From: Bacillus sp. CH30_1T
GTDB taxonomy: Bacteria; Bacillota; Bacilli; Bacillales; Bacillaceae_B
Reading direction: 5' to 3'
Assembly: GCF_008364765.1 (NCBI RefSeq)
Contig: NZ_VTUY01000012.1
Location: 1 to 64,000 of the forward strand
Length of the DNA: 64,000 bases
In this document: piece after piece, positions 1-8,124 of the stretch
Layout of the letters: every line of letters begins with the position of its first letter
Position numbering within the stretch: position 1 is the stretch's first letter
Translations under genes and position numbers: made by a program
The notes under the pieces: model-generated
What the model was told of the DNA's origin: nothing
The model's input: the letters and a program-made list of their open reading frames with translations, nothing else
Database searches by the model: none

Positions 1-199
1 AGAACTTAATAAAACTCTATATGCGAAACGCAAAGAAACGATCGAACGAGTCTTTGCGGACGCAAAAGAAAAGCATGGCATGCGTTGGACGACCTTAAGG
101 GGTCTTAAAAAAGTTTCAATGCAGGCGATGCTTACGTTTGCTGCCATGAATCTTAAGAAATTGGCAAACTGGACATGGCGAGGACCATGTCCAGCCTAA
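1..199 (+). CDS. IS1182-family transposase, C-terminal end (partial)
   Basis: An open frame enters at the left edge and runs 65 codons to TAA at 197-199. The visible tail contains KETIERVFADAKEKHGMRW and RGLKKVSMQAMLTFAAMNLK, the characteristic end of the DDE transposases of the IS1182 group, which cut and paste their own element. The N-terminal part and the catalytic acidic residues lie outside the window, so activity cannot be judged. It stands directly beside spoIIM, a place with no transposase in B. subtilis, so it is an insertion into an otherwise conserved neighbourhood. Family assignment is by recognition of the tail only. Confidence 0.8.
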   Translation, partial: ELNKTLYAKRKETIERVFADAKEKHGMRWTTLRGLKKVSMQAMLTFAAMNLKKLANWTWRGPCPA

Positions 200-227
200 A
201 AAAAAGAAAAATCTTTTAAAATAACAG

Positions 228-264
228 AAAACCCCATCTTCGCTTAAATGCAAAGGTGGGGTTT
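228..264. terminator. bidirectional hairpin terminator
   Basis: AAAACCCCATCTT (228-240) pairs with AAAGGTGGGGTTT (252-264), allowing one G-T pair, around an 11-base loop. It lies tail to tail between the transposase and spoIIM, and T-rich DNA follows on both strands, so it can end both transcripts. Confidence 0.65.
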
Positions 265-301
265 GTCTACGGTCTGAAACGATTCTTATATAATAATCGT
301 T

Positions 302-958
302 TTATTTTATTTTTGAAATAACCGCTTCCATTAAGTTAGGAGAGAGATACGCTTCAATGCTGGCGGCGATTGTGACAATCCCGATTGCTACCACTAAGAA
401 AATCACGTACCTGGATAAGAACGGAATCATTTGAAACTGCATGGATGAATTCTGCCTCATGAAAATCTTTCGAATCAGCGTAAGGGAAAAACTGGCGCTG
501 ATCGCTCCGATGAAAATAAACGCCGGAATAATGATGATATTTTGCGGTAAGACGCTGACAAAGGATAATAAAAATCCGCTCCATCCCATTTGATTTACTA
601 GGAATCCAACCGAAAATCCCACAACGACGCCCTTCATAAATAATAGAACGAAGATGAGGGGGAGTCCGATAATCGAGATTCCCAGTAACCACATCAACCC
701 GAGATACTTTACATTATGAAGGAAGCTCTGACGAAACAGCTCTTCTGCTGACGTCATACTCCCATCTTCCATTTCACTGAAGAATTTACTTAAATAGAAA
801 TACAGGTCTTCCTTTTGGGCAAAGGACAATGAATTAACCACGATTGCTCCAAAAATGATCCCCATTAAAAATAGCGTAATGATAAATAAATAGATTGAGG
901 AATGTGCTTGTACATGTTGAACGAGTGGATTTGAATTTGATATTTTTTTGCGCATCAC
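302..958 (-). CDS. spoIIM: stage II sporulation protein M
   Basis: SpoIIM is a mother-cell membrane protein of the SpoIID-SpoIIM-SpoIIP complex that remodels peptidoglycan during engulfment of the forespore. The product is about 218 residues, close to the 214 of B. subtilis. It has a short charged N-terminus (RKKISNSN), a first membrane segment near residues 22-45, and further hydrophobic segments near 85-120, 122-160 and 180-203, the layout of the family. The start is GTG at 958 or ATG at 955, behind AGGAGG on the minus strand. A good sigma-E-type promoter lies at 986-1015. Neighbours are nudF-side genes as in B. subtilis, except for the transposase remnant on its 3' side. Confidence 0.93.
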   Translation of the reverse strand: MMRKKISNSNPLVQHVQAHSSIYLFIITLFLMGIIFGAIVVNSLSFAQKEDLYFYLSKFFSEMEDGSMTSAEELFRQSFLHNVKYLGLMWLLGISIIGLPLIFVLLFMKGVVVGFSVGFLVNQMGWSGFLLSFVSVLPQNIIIIPAFIFIGAISASFSLTLIRKIFMRQNSSMQFQMIPFLSRYVIFLVVAIGIVTIAASIEAYLSPNLMEAVISKIK

Positions 959-985
959 AGTGCTCCTCCTAGATATCGATTACTA

Positions 986-1015
986 ATCTATATGTAGGCC
1001 GGGACAGGTTTATTC
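986..1015 (-). promoter_or_regulatory. candidate sigma-E promoter of spoIIM
   Basis: On the minus strand GAATAAA (1015-1009) is followed after 14 bases by CATATAGAT (994-986). This resembles the mother-cell sigma-E pattern (about KMATATT, 14 bases, CATACAAT) with good spacing. It stands about 28 bases upstream of the GTG start. spoIIM is known to be expressed in the mother cell, so position and pattern agree, but no mapped start site is available here. Confidence 0.55.
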
Positions 1016-1097
1016 TTCTCTCTTCTATTCTATTGAACTTCCATGGGGATAACCGTATAATCATAGAAACCTTATGGTGGAAGTGGAGGAACATATT

Positions 1098-1673
1098 ATG
1101 AGCAATCCAAGTCTAATCGATTTTCCCGATAAGATTGAAACACCCCGCCTTTATATTAGACCGTGCCTGCCCGGAGACGGATCTGAAGTCTTTATTGCCA
1201 TCTCCGAATCAAGAAATGAATTAAAACCCTGGCTTCCCTTCGCCCGTAAAGAACAATCCCTGGAAGAAGTGGAGGCGGGAGTACGGGATTCCTATGCAGA
1301 ATTTATTAAAAAGACCGACATTCGACTCCATATTTATCTGAAAGAAACAGATGAATTTATTGGATCTACAGGTCTGCATCGCATCGATTGGAACGTGCCA
1401 AAAGTGGAAATAGGATATTGGCTTCACACGAAGCACACGAAAAAAGGTTATATCGTTGAAGCCGTGAATGCGTTAACACATTTCGCCTTAAATGACCTTT
1501 GCTGCCAGCGGGTGGAAATTCGTTGCGATGAGAGAAATGCAGGTTCCAAAAGAGTACCTGAAAAACTGGGATTTACGCTTGAAGGCATCATTCGTCATGA
1601 TCATCTTGATGAAAATGGGAAAGATGCACGTAATACGTGTGTTTATTCTCTGATTCCAGGGGACCTCAATTAA
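1098..1673 (+). CDS. GNAT family N-acetyltransferase, RimJ/RimL type
   Basis: A predicted acetyl-CoA-dependent N-acetyltransferase of about 191 residues. The RimJ/RimL/YdaF pattern is visible: IETPRLYIRP near the N-terminus, FIGSTGLHRIDW, then VEIGYWLHTKHTKKGYIVEAV in place of the usual GYW-G-G-TEA block, and CQRVEIRCDERNAGSKRVPEKLGF for the acetyl-CoA site. The glycines after GYW are replaced by H and K (LHTKHTKKGY), a departure from the usual W-G-KG-ATEA form. ATG at 1098 is chosen over an upstream in-frame ATG because GTGGAGGA sits 7 bases before it. It stands alone between spoIIM and a terminator. The substrate is unknown. Confidence 0.8.
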   Translation: MSNPSLIDFPDKIETPRLYIRPCLPGDGSEVFIAISESRNELKPWLPFARKEQSLEEVEAGVRDSYAEFIKKTDIRLHIYLKETDEFIGSTGLHRIDWNVPKVEIGYWLHTKHTKKGYIVEAVNALTHFALNDLCCQRVEIRCDERNAGSKRVPEKLGFTLEGIIRHDHLDENGKDARNTCVYSLIPGDLN

Positions 1674-1691
1674 GATTTGATTAACTCATGA

Positions 1692-1722
1692 AAACAGGAC
1701 AGCCTTTTTTGGCTGTCCTGTT
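1692..1722. terminator. bidirectional terminator between GNAT gene and nudF
   Basis: AACAGGACAGCC (1693-1704) pairs perfectly with GGCTGTCCTGTT (1711-1722) around a T6 loop. It lies between two converging genes and can serve both. Confidence 0.85.
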
Positions 1723-1727
1723 CTCTC

Positions 1728-2276
1728 TTAATTAGTAAGCTTCTGCAGTTGCAGATATTGAACGGCATAAGCCGTTTTTGCATCGTAAATCCGCTGTTCC
1801 TTTATAAGCTGCACCGCTTCCTCGACTGTTACTTCAATCAACTCTACAAATTCATCTTCATCCGTTTCTTTCGATTCCTGAATGGGATAAAGATCGTGAG
1901 CGATATACAAGTGAACAAGCTCATCTGCAAATCCGGGAGACGTGTAAAACGAAATCAAATGCTCCAGGTTCCCACATCCGTAGCCCGTTTCTTCTTCCAA
2001 TTCGCGAAGGGCTGTTTTACCGGGCTCTTCCCCGGGCTCTAGCTTCCCTGCAGGAATTTCGATGATGGATTTCTCCAGCGCTTTGCGATATTGCTCTACC
2101 ATGACAAGTTTCCCCTCTGGTGTTAACGCAATAACAGCAACAGCCCCCGGATGCTTAATCAGTTCTCTTTTGGAAGTCTTTCCATTGGGAAGCTCTACTT
2201 CATCCACCTGAAGATCAATGATTTTCCCTTGATAGATGGTTTCCGTTTTTATCGTCTTTTCTTCAAATTTTTTCAT
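1728..2276 (-). CDS. nudF: ADP-ribose pyrophosphatase (Nudix)
   Basis: This Nudix hydrolase splits ADP-ribose into AMP and ribose 5-phosphate. The Nudix box GX5EX7REUXEEXGU is complete: GKLEPGEEPGKTAL followed by RELEEETGYG, around residues 80-103. KTIKTETIYQGKIIDLQVD and YTSPGFADELVHLYIA are typical of the ADPRase subgroup. The 182-residue product matches B. subtilis NudF (YqkG, 185). A longer reading frame exists upstream, but ATG at 2276 is preceded by AAGGAG with 9-base spacing, so the extension is rejected. It is divergent from mciZ and yqkF, as in B. subtilis. Confidence 0.93.
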   Translation of the reverse strand: MKKFEEKTIKTETIYQGKIIDLQVDEVELPNGKTSKRELIKHPGAVAVIALTPEGKLVMVEQYRKALEKSIIEIPAGKLEPGEEPGKTALRELEEETGYGCGNLEHLISFYTSPGFADELVHLYIAHDLYPIQESKETDEDEFVELIEVTVEEAVQLIKEQRIYDAKTAYAVQYLQLQKLTN

Positions 2277-2358
2277 CCGCTCAACTCTCCTTGTTCTGTC
2301 ATTGACCTTGTCCTCATACATTTTACCATATCTGATTCGAGGATCGAGGTGAAACCCC

Positions 2359-2484
2359 TTGAAGGTGATTGCTGAAAATGACCGGATCATCCTGGTAGGT
2401 AAAGCATGGGAAATCAAGGAGAAGCTGAAGCAATATAATCAAACCTACGCCACGGTGAAGGAATGGATCGAAGCCAATCGTTGA
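2359..2484 (+). CDS. mciZ: MciZ, mother-cell inhibitor of FtsZ
   Basis: A 41-codon gene starting at TTG 2359 behind GAGGTGA (2346-2352) with good spacing. The product contains ILVGKAWEIKEKLKQY and TYATVKEWIEANR, which I recognise as the conserved body of B. subtilis MciZ (remembered core VLVGKAWEIRAKLKEYG, KDWI). MciZ is made in the mother cell, binds the C-terminal polymerising face of FtsZ and blocks Z-ring formation during sporulation. Location between nudF and yqkF is also the same. A sigma-E-like -10 (CATACATTT, 2315-2323) lies upstream, with no clear -35. It is shorter than the usual cut-off for gene calling and easily missed. Confidence 0.88.
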   Translation: MKVIAENDRIILVGKAWEIKEKLKQYNQTYATVKEWIEANR

Positions 2485-2563
2485 AACCAGCCATATCTTT
2501 TGTTTATTCGTCCCGACTTTCGTTAATATAATAAAGAGTGCTAATGTCGAAAGGACGGATACA

Positions 2564-3487
2564 ATGGAAAAAAGACAAATAGGAAGTTCCGATTTATTTG
2601 TATCAAAGATGGGACTCGGTTGTATGTCACTTGGAACCGAAGAGAAAGCTGCCAAGGAAATTGTACAACACGCTTTAGAGAATGGGATCAATTATCTTGA
2701 TACCGCTGATTTATATGACTTTGGTCAGAATGAAGAAATTGTGGGTAACGTCATCCGTGAGGTCCGAGATGACATTATTCTTGCCACAAAGGTAGGAAAT
2801 CGCTGGGATGACGTGGAAGATGGCTGGCGCTGGGATCCTTCCAAATCCTATATCAAGTCTGCCGTCAAAGATAGCTTATCCCGCCTGAAAGTGGACTATA
2901 TCGATCTTTATCAGCTTCATGGCGGGACGATTGAAGATCATTTTGAAGAAACGATCGAGGCATTTGAAGAATTAAAGAGTGAAGGTTTGATCCGCCATTA
3001 TGGAATCTCCTCCATCCGTCCGAATGTCATTAAGCGATTCCTAAAGAGTTCTTCCATTGAAAGCGTGATGATGCAGTACAGCTTACTGGATCGTCGCCCG
3101 GAAGAATGGATGGACCTAATGGATGAGAATAAGGTGAGTATCGTGGCCCGTGGGCCTTTGGCAAAAGGACTTCTTTCTGAGAAAATGCTTTCCAAAGCTT
3201 CTGCGAAAATGAAAGAGAGTGGGTATCTGGAATATTCTTATCAAGAGCTTCAAGAAACGATCGAGTCCATTCATAGCAAAATGGGAGACAAGCGCAAAAT
3301 GAATGAGCTTGCCCTCCAATATATTCTTTCCCGCCAATCGGTTGCAGCCGTGGTTCCGGGAGCCAGTTCTGTTCAGCAGCTTCAGGAGAATATTGATGCG
3401 GTCAATGCGAGCCCTTTATCTACTGAGGCGCTGGATATGCTTAAACACTTAACTAAATTATCACGGTATGAGCAACATAGGGATTGA
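2564..3487 (+). CDS. yqkF: aldo/keto reductase, YqkF type
   Basis: A 307-residue NADPH-dependent oxidoreductase with a TIM-barrel fold. The aldo/keto reductase catalytic set is visible: LDTADLYDFG (Asp and Tyr), ATKVGNRW (Lys) and YQLHGG (His), followed by the C-terminal cofactor region VVPGASSVQQLQENIDA. B. subtilis YqkF is 306 residues long. ATG 2564 follows AAAGGACGG. The DNA upstream holds TTGTTT and TAATAT about 18 bases apart, a possible sigma-A promoter. It stands between mciZ and a shared terminator. The natural substrate is not known for the family. Confidence 0.9.
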   Translation: MEKRQIGSSDLFVSKMGLGCMSLGTEEKAAKEIVQHALENGINYLDTADLYDFGQNEEIVGNVIREVRDDIILATKVGNRWDDVEDGWRWDPSKSYIKSAVKDSLSRLKVDYIDLYQLHGGTIEDHFEETIEAFEELKSEGLIRHYGISSIRPNVIKRFLKSSSIESVMMQYSLLDRRPEEWMDLMDENKVSIVARGPLAKGLLSEKMLSKASAKMKESGYLEYSYQELQETIESIHSKMGDKRKMNELALQYILSRQSVAAVVPGASSVQQLQENIDAVNASPLSTEALDMLKHLTKLSRYEQHRD

Positions 3488-3493
3488 GTGAAC

Positions 3494-3543
3494 AAAAAAA
3501 TAAGCGGGACAGGGTTCTTAATTCCCTTCCCGCTTATTTTTTT
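3494..3543. terminator. bidirectional terminator, yqkF / GrpB gene
   Basis: AAGCGGGA (3502-3509) pairs with TCCCGCTT (3528-3535), extended by A-rich and T-rich flanks (3494-3500 and 3536-3543). The hairpin overlaps the last codons of the converging GrpB-family gene. Confidence 0.8.
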
Positions 3544-4045
3544 CATACCAATTTATCGCCTTTTTCTCCAAGTCCTTCACAAATTGGTCTTTCCCTTGAA
3601 TGTAGCCTTCCATATCATGTGGGAATTTCTTTGCAAGCCTTGATTTCAGTTCACCATATCGCTGGGCTTCCGCGCTATATTCCTTTAAATAATCACGAAA
3701 TGCTAAGTGCCTGATCACATGATCGATTCCATAAGGGAAAACATGAAGATGTACGGCTCTCTCATTTCCTTCTCCCTTATAGAAGTAGCGACGGTTCGGG
3801 ATACCATTCTCCCCTTTCTCCACAAAATCCAGTTTGCTGAATTCTTTTGTCCGGTCATCAATGCTCTCAAGGTCAGGGACTTCTATTAGAATATCGATAA
3901 TCGGTTTAGCGGCCAACCCAGGCACCGACGTCGAGCCGATATGATGGATGGTTGCATCCTTGAGAATCTTTTCGAGTGATCGCTTTTCTGTTTCGAATTT
4001 TCCTTTCCATTCTGATTGATGTGGTACTACTTTTACATCCCTCAT
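3518..4045 (-). CDS. GrpB family protein (UPF0157)
   Basis: About 175 residues with the nucleotidyltransferase-fold signature of the GrpB/UPF0157 family: ATIHHIGSTSVPGLAAKPIIDILIEV, then YFYKGEG and VHLHVFPYG, and a helical C-terminal half. The function is unknown; in B. subtilis the same domain is the front part of YqkA, where it is fused to an acetyltransferase. Here it stands alone. ATG 4045 shares its A with the TGA stop of yqkE (TGATG), so translation is probably coupled; a longer frame from TTG 4066 lies inside yqkE and is rejected. Confidence 0.82.
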   Translation of the reverse strand: MRDVKVVPHQSEWKGKFETEKRSLEKILKDATIHHIGSTSVPGLAAKPIIDILIEVPDLESIDDRTKEFSKLDFVEKGENGIPNRRYFYKGEGNERAVHLHVFPYGIDHVIRHLAFRDYLKEYSAEAQRYGELKSRLAKKFPHDMEGYIQGKDQFVKDLEKKAINWYEKNKREGN

Positions 4046-4275
4046 CAATCCTTGTAACTCTTCCAATCCATGCTGCTTTCATTCAGCAGCTCTTCAAAGC
4101 TTTTATTCTTCTCCCGCTGCTTTTTCTCTTCTATTTTTTTAAGACGCTCTTCTTCCTTTTTCACAGACTCCACTTTTTCAAGCTCTTTCTTTTTCTGCTT
4201 TAATTGTTCGAATAGATCCTGGTTGATTGAATTCTTTAACGTCATTTCTGCTTCCTGCTTCTTTTTCTTAGACAT
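4045..4275 (-). CDS. yqkE: small charged coiled-coil protein, YqkE/DUF3886 type
   Basis: A 76-residue, very Lys/Glu-rich protein. It starts MSKKKKQEAEMTLKNSI, has one long predicted coiled coil (about residues 18-60, with KKKELEKVESVKKEEERLKK), and ends in a short conserved tail, FEELLNESSMDWKSYKD. This matches YqkE (about 74 residues) of B. subtilis in composition, length and position. ATG 4275 is preceded by AGGGGGA. It has no known function. It overlaps the GrpB gene by one base, so the two form a small operon. Confidence 0.82.
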   Translation of the reverse strand: MSKKKKQEAEMTLKNSINQDLFEQLKQKKKELEKVESVKKEEERLKKIEEKKQREKNKSFEELLNESSMDWKSYKD

Positions 4276-4340
4276 ATGCCGATTCCCCCTATCTGTCATA
4301 GTTATAAATCTTTTTTTGGTTTTAGTCAAAAGTCAGGCTC

Positions 4341-4382
4341 AAAAAAGCCGGTCAAAAGGGGTATACGCCCCTTCTAACCGGC
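4341..4382 (-). terminator. terminator of the thiolase-scoAB operon
   Basis: GCCGGT (4347-4352) pairs with ACCGGC (4377-4382) and AAGGGG with CCCCTT inside. On the minus strand the stem is followed by a run of six T (A6 at 4341-4346). Confidence 0.8.
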
Positions 4383-4390
4383 TCTCTCCA

Positions 4391-5053
4391 TCAATAGGCT
4401 TCCAATTTCACATCTTCTCCTACAATCAACGTCGCATCCGTGGATGATTGGATTTCCTCCACAGAGAAACCGTTCGCTACTTCACGAAGCAGTAACCCAT
4501 CATCTGTGACATCCATCACGGCGCGATCCGTGATGATGCGGTGCACGACGCCTTTCCCTGTCAGAGGTAAGGTGCATTCTTTCAGGATTTTGCTCTCACC
4601 GGCTTTATTCACGTGCTCCATGATGACGATGATGCGCTGGGCTCCGTGGACGAGATCCATCGCTCCACCCATACCTTTGATCATCTTTCCAGGTATCATC
4701 CAGTTGGCAAGATCACCATTTTCGGCTACTTCCATTCCACCCAGGATGGCAATATTGATGTGGCCTCCGCGGATCATCCCGAATGATTCTGAACTATTAA
4801 AGTAAGAGGAGCCTGGAATCGCCGTAACGGTTTCTTTCCCAGCGTTGATGAGGTCCGCATCGACTTCATCTTCTGCCGGATATGGGCCGATTCCAAGTAA
4901 TCCATTTTCAGATTGAAGGACAACCTGTTTGTTTTCTGTTATATAGTTGGCTACCAGTGTAGGCATCCCGATTCCTAAATTGACATAGAAACCATCTTCT
5001 ATTTCCTTTTCCGCTCTTCTTGCTATTCTTTCACGCATTTTGGCACGATCCAT
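4391..5053 (-). CDS. scoB: 3-oxoacid (acetoacetate) CoA-transferase subunit B
   Basis: The beta subunit of succinyl-CoA:3-oxoacid CoA-transferase, which activates acetoacetate to acetoacetyl-CoA. The active-site glutamate lies in the conserved block [16 protein letters not shown] (about residues 43-60). [26 protein letters not shown] and [11 protein letters not shown] are further subunit B signatures. At 220 residues it has full length. It follows scoA with an 18-base gap and shares its operon with the thiolase; a strong terminator stands just beyond. The downstream partner reaction is thiolysis by the thiolase at 5801. Confidence 0.93.
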   Translation of the reverse strand: MDRAKMRERIARRAEKEIEDGFYVNLGIGMPTLVANYITENKQVVLQSENGLLGIGPYPAEDEVDADLINAGKETVTAIPGSSYFNSSESFGMIRGGHINIAILGGMEVAENGDLANWMIPGKMIKGMGGAMDLVHGAQRIIVIMEHVNKAGESKILKECTLPLTGKGVVHRIITDRAVMDVTDDGLLLREVANGFSVEEIQSSTDATLIVGEDVKLEAY

Positions 5054-5071
5054 CCCGTTCCACTCTCCCTT

Positions 5072-5764
5072 CTATGCTTGCTTCACTGTTCTTCTTTCAA
5101 TGCGTTTTTCCTGATCTGCCTGAATCAGTCGCTGCACGTAGATGCTTGGGGTATGCACTTCATTCGGATTGATTTCCCCGATTTCAACAAGCTCTTCTAC
5201 TTCTGCAATCGTCACTTTTCCAGCTGCCGCGATCATGGGGTTAAAGTTTTGAGCCGTTTTGTTGTAGATCAGATTCCCCATCTTATCGGCCTTCCACGCC
5301 CGTACAAGGGAAAAGTCTGCCGTATAGGCTTCTTCCAATAAATATTCTTTTCCACTAAATGTGCGGGTCTCTTTTCCTTCCGCTACCGGTGTCCCGACTC
5401 CTGCCGGCGTATAGAAGGCAGGAATCCCTGCGCCACCTGCGCGGATTTTCTCTGCAAGCGTACCTTGAGGAACCAATTCCACTTCCAGTTCACCAGATAA
5501 GACCTGTCTTTCAAATTCTTTGTTTTCCCCGACATAGGAGCCTATCATTTTATCAATCTGCTTATTTTTCAATAATAAACCTAAGCCCCAGTCGTCTACA
5601 CCACAATTATTTGAAATGACGGTCAGGTTTTTCACACCTTTTTCTACAAGGGCAAGAATGATTTTTTCAGGGATCCCGCACAGACCGAATCCTCCAACCA
5701 TTAAAGTGGCTCCATCGTGGATGTCTGCCACCGCTTCGTCATATGAAGTGTATACTTCTTTCAT
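5072..5764 (-). CDS. scoA: 3-oxoacid (acetoacetate) CoA-transferase subunit A
   Basis: The alpha subunit of the same transferase, 230 residues. The subunit A signature [19 protein letters not shown] lies at residues 18-36, followed by [17 protein letters not shown] and [22 protein letters not shown] 5764 follows AAGGAGGG. It sits between the thiolase (36-base gap) and scoB. Orthologous scoAB pairs in Bacillus serve acetoacetate and leucine use; the HMG-CoA lyase gene divergent from this operon supplies acetoacetate, which supports that role here. Confidence 0.93.
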   Translation of the reverse strand: MKEVYTSYDEAVADIHDGATLMVGGFGLCGIPEKIILALVEKGVKNLTVISNNCGVDDWGLGLLLKNKQIDKMIGSYVGENKEFERQVLSGELEVELVPQGTLAEKIRAGGAGIPAFYTPAGVGTPVAEGKETRTFSGKEYLLEEAYTADFSLVRAWKADKMGNLIYNKTAQNFNPMIAAAGKVTIAEVEELVEIGEINPNEVHTPSIYVQRLIQADQEKRIERRTVKQA

Positions 5765-5800
5765 TGTATTCCCTCCTTGAATCTGGATCTTTTCTATTGC

Positions 5801-6988
5801 TTATTTATGAAGTTCAACGACTGTTGCTACTCCCTGTCCACCACCGATACAAAGGGTAGCCAGTCCGTTTTGTACGCCTCTTTTCTTCATCTCATGAATC
5901 AGCGTCACTAGAATTCGCGTTCCACTGGCTCCAATCGGGTGACCTAATGCAATGGCTCCGCCGTTTACGTTTAGAGCATCCTTTTTGAATTGAAGTTCTT
6001 TATCCACCGCTAATGATTGAGCAGCAAACGCTTCATTTGCTTCAATTAATTCCATATCTTCAATCGTCAGCTTTGTTTTTTCCAATACTTTTTTAACGGC
6101 AGCAACAGGGCCGATCCCCATAACGCTTGGATCAACACCGGCATTGGCGTTCCCTTTAATGGTCACTAGAGGTGTGATGCCCAGTTCGTCTGCTTTCTTC
6201 TTCGACATGACGACAACAGCAGCGGCTCCATCATTGATGCCCGATGCATTTCCAGCTGTTACTGTGCCCTCTTTTTTGAAGGCTGCGCGAAGGCCGGAAA
6301 GTTTCTCGGCAGTCGACCCTTTACGAGGAAATTCATCCTGGTTGAATACAACAGGGTCTCCTTTTCGCTGAGGGATATGTACCGGGACGATTTCATCTTC
6401 AAATCGGCCGGATTCAATCGCAGCAGCTGCCTTTTGCTGGCTCCAGGCCGCAAATTCGTCCTGTTCTTCACGTGTAAGGGAATAGCGGTCACAAAGATTC
6501 TCTGCCGTTACGCCCATATGATAATCATTAAAGGCACACCATAAGCCGTCGGAAATCATGCTGTCGACTACTTTCTGGTCTCCCATTTTGTATCCTTCTC
6601 TTGCTCCTTTTAGTAAATATGGAGCCTGACTCATATTTTCCATTCCACCTGCAACGATGATATCCGCATCCCCGGCAAGGATGGCCTGCGTTGCCAGATG
6701 GACCGTTTTTAATCCTGATCCACACACTTTATTTATGGTCATGGCAGGCACATGCTCAGGGAGTCCCGCTTTGATGGATGCTTGGCGGGCCGGATTTTGA
6801 CCTAATCCTGCCTGCAATACATTCCCCATGATCACTTCATCTACATCACTTGCATTCAGACCAGCCTTCTCTAAGGCATCTTTAATGACAATCGCTCCAA
6901 GTTCCGGAGCTGAAATGCCTTTTAAAGATCCGTTAAAGCTTCCGATGGCTGTGCGCACTGCGCTCACAATGACGACTTCATTCGACAT
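5801..6988 (-). CDS. acetyl-CoA C-acetyltransferase (thiolase)
   Basis: A 395-residue degradative thiolase that splits acetoacetyl-CoA into two acetyl-CoA. The nucleophilic cysteine is in [14 protein letters not shown] (about residue 89); the other two active-site blocks are [17 protein letters not shown] (His) and [11 protein letters not shown] (Cys). [13 protein letters not shown] is also typical. ATG 6988 follows GGGAGGA. It is the first gene of the operon with scoA and scoB. A CRE-like site lies in the divergent region upstream. Similar enzymes could work in the biosynthetic direction, but the neighbours favour breakdown. Confidence 0.92.
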   Translation of the reverse strand: MSNEVVIVSAVRTAIGSFNGSLKGISAPELGAIVIKDALEKAGLNASDVDEVIMGNVLQAGLGQNPARQASIKAGLPEHVPAMTINKVCGSGLKTVHLATQAILAGDADIIVAGGMENMSQAPYLLKGAREGYKMGDQKVVDSMISDGLWCAFNDYHMGVTAENLCDRYSLTREEQDEFAAWSQQKAAAAIESGRFEDEIVPVHIPQRKGDPVVFNQDEFPRKGSTAEKLSGLRAAFKKEGTVTAGNASGINDGAAAVVVMSKKKADELGITPLVTIKGNANAGVDPSVMGIGPVAAVKKVLEKTKLTIEDMELIEANEAFAAQSLAVDKELQFKKDALNVNGGAIALGHPIGASGTRILVTLIHEMKKRGVQNGLATLCIGGGQGVATVVELHK

Positions 6989-7070
6989 CTTTCTTCCTCC
7001 CTTTCTCTTCTGACTGATTGGTTTGCCTATGACTAACCTTAAAAAAACAGTTCCACTTTAACTCATTCTA

Positions 7071-7084
7071 TGTAAGCGGTTAAA
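7071..7084. promoter_or_regulatory. CRE-like CcpA site between thiolase operon and mvaB
   Basis: TGTAAGCGGTTAAA matches the CcpA consensus TGWAANCGNTNWCA at all but one fixed position (C replaced by A near the end). It lies in the shared 174-base divergent region, 82 bases from the thiolase start and 79 bases from mvaB, so one bound CcpA could repress both. Confidence 0.5.
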
Positions 7085-7095
7085 TTCCTCTAAAT

Positions 7096-7125
7096 TTGTC
7101 AAAAAATTTTTATATTGATTTATAT
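7096..7125 (+). promoter_or_regulatory. candidate sigma-A promoter of mvaB
   Basis: TTGTCA (7096-7101) and TTATAT (7120-7125) are 18 bases apart in a very AT-rich stretch 38 bases upstream of the mvaB start. Confidence 0.4.
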
Positions 7126-7162
7126 GTCGAAATTTTCTTAAAATGAAAGAGGGAGGGAAATT

Positions 7163-8065
7163 ATGAATTTACCTAATAAAGCAACGATTATTGAAGTAGG
7201 TCCGAGAGACGGATTACAAAACGAGAAGAACTTTGTTCCGACTGATGTAAAAAAAGAGTTTATCCTTCGACTGAAGCAATCAGGAATCAGGGAAATGGAG
7301 CTGACTTCGTTTGTATCTCCCAAATGGGTTCCCCAGATGAAGGATGCAAGTGATATTGTCGACTCCTGCATGACGATTGATTCGAGAGATATCGTTCTCG
7401 CACCCAATAAAAGGGGAATCGAGCGGGTATATGAAACGGGCTGTCGATCAGTGGCCGTATTTGTAGGGGTAAGCAATACGTTTAATCAGAAAAACATTAA
7501 TAAAACGACAGATGAAGCTCTTGAAGGATTGTCCCCTCTAATTTCAGAGTTAAAAGAGCGGGGATACTTCGTGAGAGCTTGTATCTCCACCGCTTTCTAC
7601 TGTCCATATGAAGGGAAGGTCTTACCAGAGGATACTCTTTCTCTTTGTCAGGAATTTGTTTCATTGGGCGTGGATGAATTAAGCGTCGCTGATACGATAG
7701 GAAGGGCTAATCCATCTGAAGCATATCATCTCTTTGCGTTACTGAAACAGGAATTGCCCCACACATTACTGACAGCTCATTTCCATGACACACGTAAGAT
7801 GGCACTTGCTAATATCCTTGCGTCGCTTCAAGCGGGAGTTGACCGCTTTGACACCTCTGCAGGCGGACTTGGAGGCTGTCCTTTCGCCCCTGGTGCAACA
7901 GGGAATGTAGCAACTGAGGATGTTGTATATATGTTAGAAGAAATGGGAGTCTCCACAGAAATTGATTTAGGGAAACTGGCTCATGCCATTGAGCTGGTGA
8001 AGCCCCATGTCAGCCGCCCCATTGAAAGCGGTTACTACCGCCTGTATGAAATGAATCAATCATGA
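7163..8065 (+). CDS. mvaB: hydroxymethylglutaryl-CoA lyase
   Basis: A 300-residue TIM-barrel enzyme that cleaves HMG-CoA to acetoacetate and acetyl-CoA, the last specific step of leucine breakdown. Visible signatures are EVGPRDGLQNEK at residues 10-21 (Arg and Asp of the metal site), HFHDTRKMALAN (metal-binding His pair) and GGLGGCPFAPGATGN, which carries the catalytic Cys of the lyase signature. B. subtilis YngG is the counterpart. ATG 7163 follows GGGAGGG. It is transcribed away from the thiolase-scoAB operon, whose products use its acetoacetate. Confidence 0.95.
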   Translation: MNLPNKATIIEVGPRDGLQNEKNFVPTDVKKEFILRLKQSGIREMELTSFVSPKWVPQMKDASDIVDSCMTIDSRDIVLAPNKRGIERVYETGCRSVAVFVGVSNTFNQKNINKTTDEALEGLSPLISELKERGYFVRACISTAFYCPYEGKVLPEDTLSLCQEFVSLGVDELSVADTIGRANPSEAYHLFALLKQELPHTLLTAHFHDTRKMALANILASLQAGVDRFDTSAGGLGGCPFAPGATGNVATEDVVYMLEEMGVSTEIDLGKLAHAIELVKPHVSRPIESGYYRLYEMNQS

Positions 8066-8124
8066 ATACCTTCCTTCTCCTTCGAGCATTCTAAACTAGA
8101 TAAAACTTGAAGGAGATGAGTTCA

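Larger units (their letters stand above)
1..290 (+). mobile_element. right end of an IS1182-like insertion sequence (approximate border)
   Basis: The transposase tail is followed by about 90 bases of A-rich DNA with a hairpin at 228-264 and the stretch GTCTACGGTCTGAAAC at 264-279, which resembles the right end of IS1182-type elements as I remember them. No terminal repeat or target duplication can be paired because the left end is outside the window, so the border near 290 is a guess. Confidence 0.4.
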
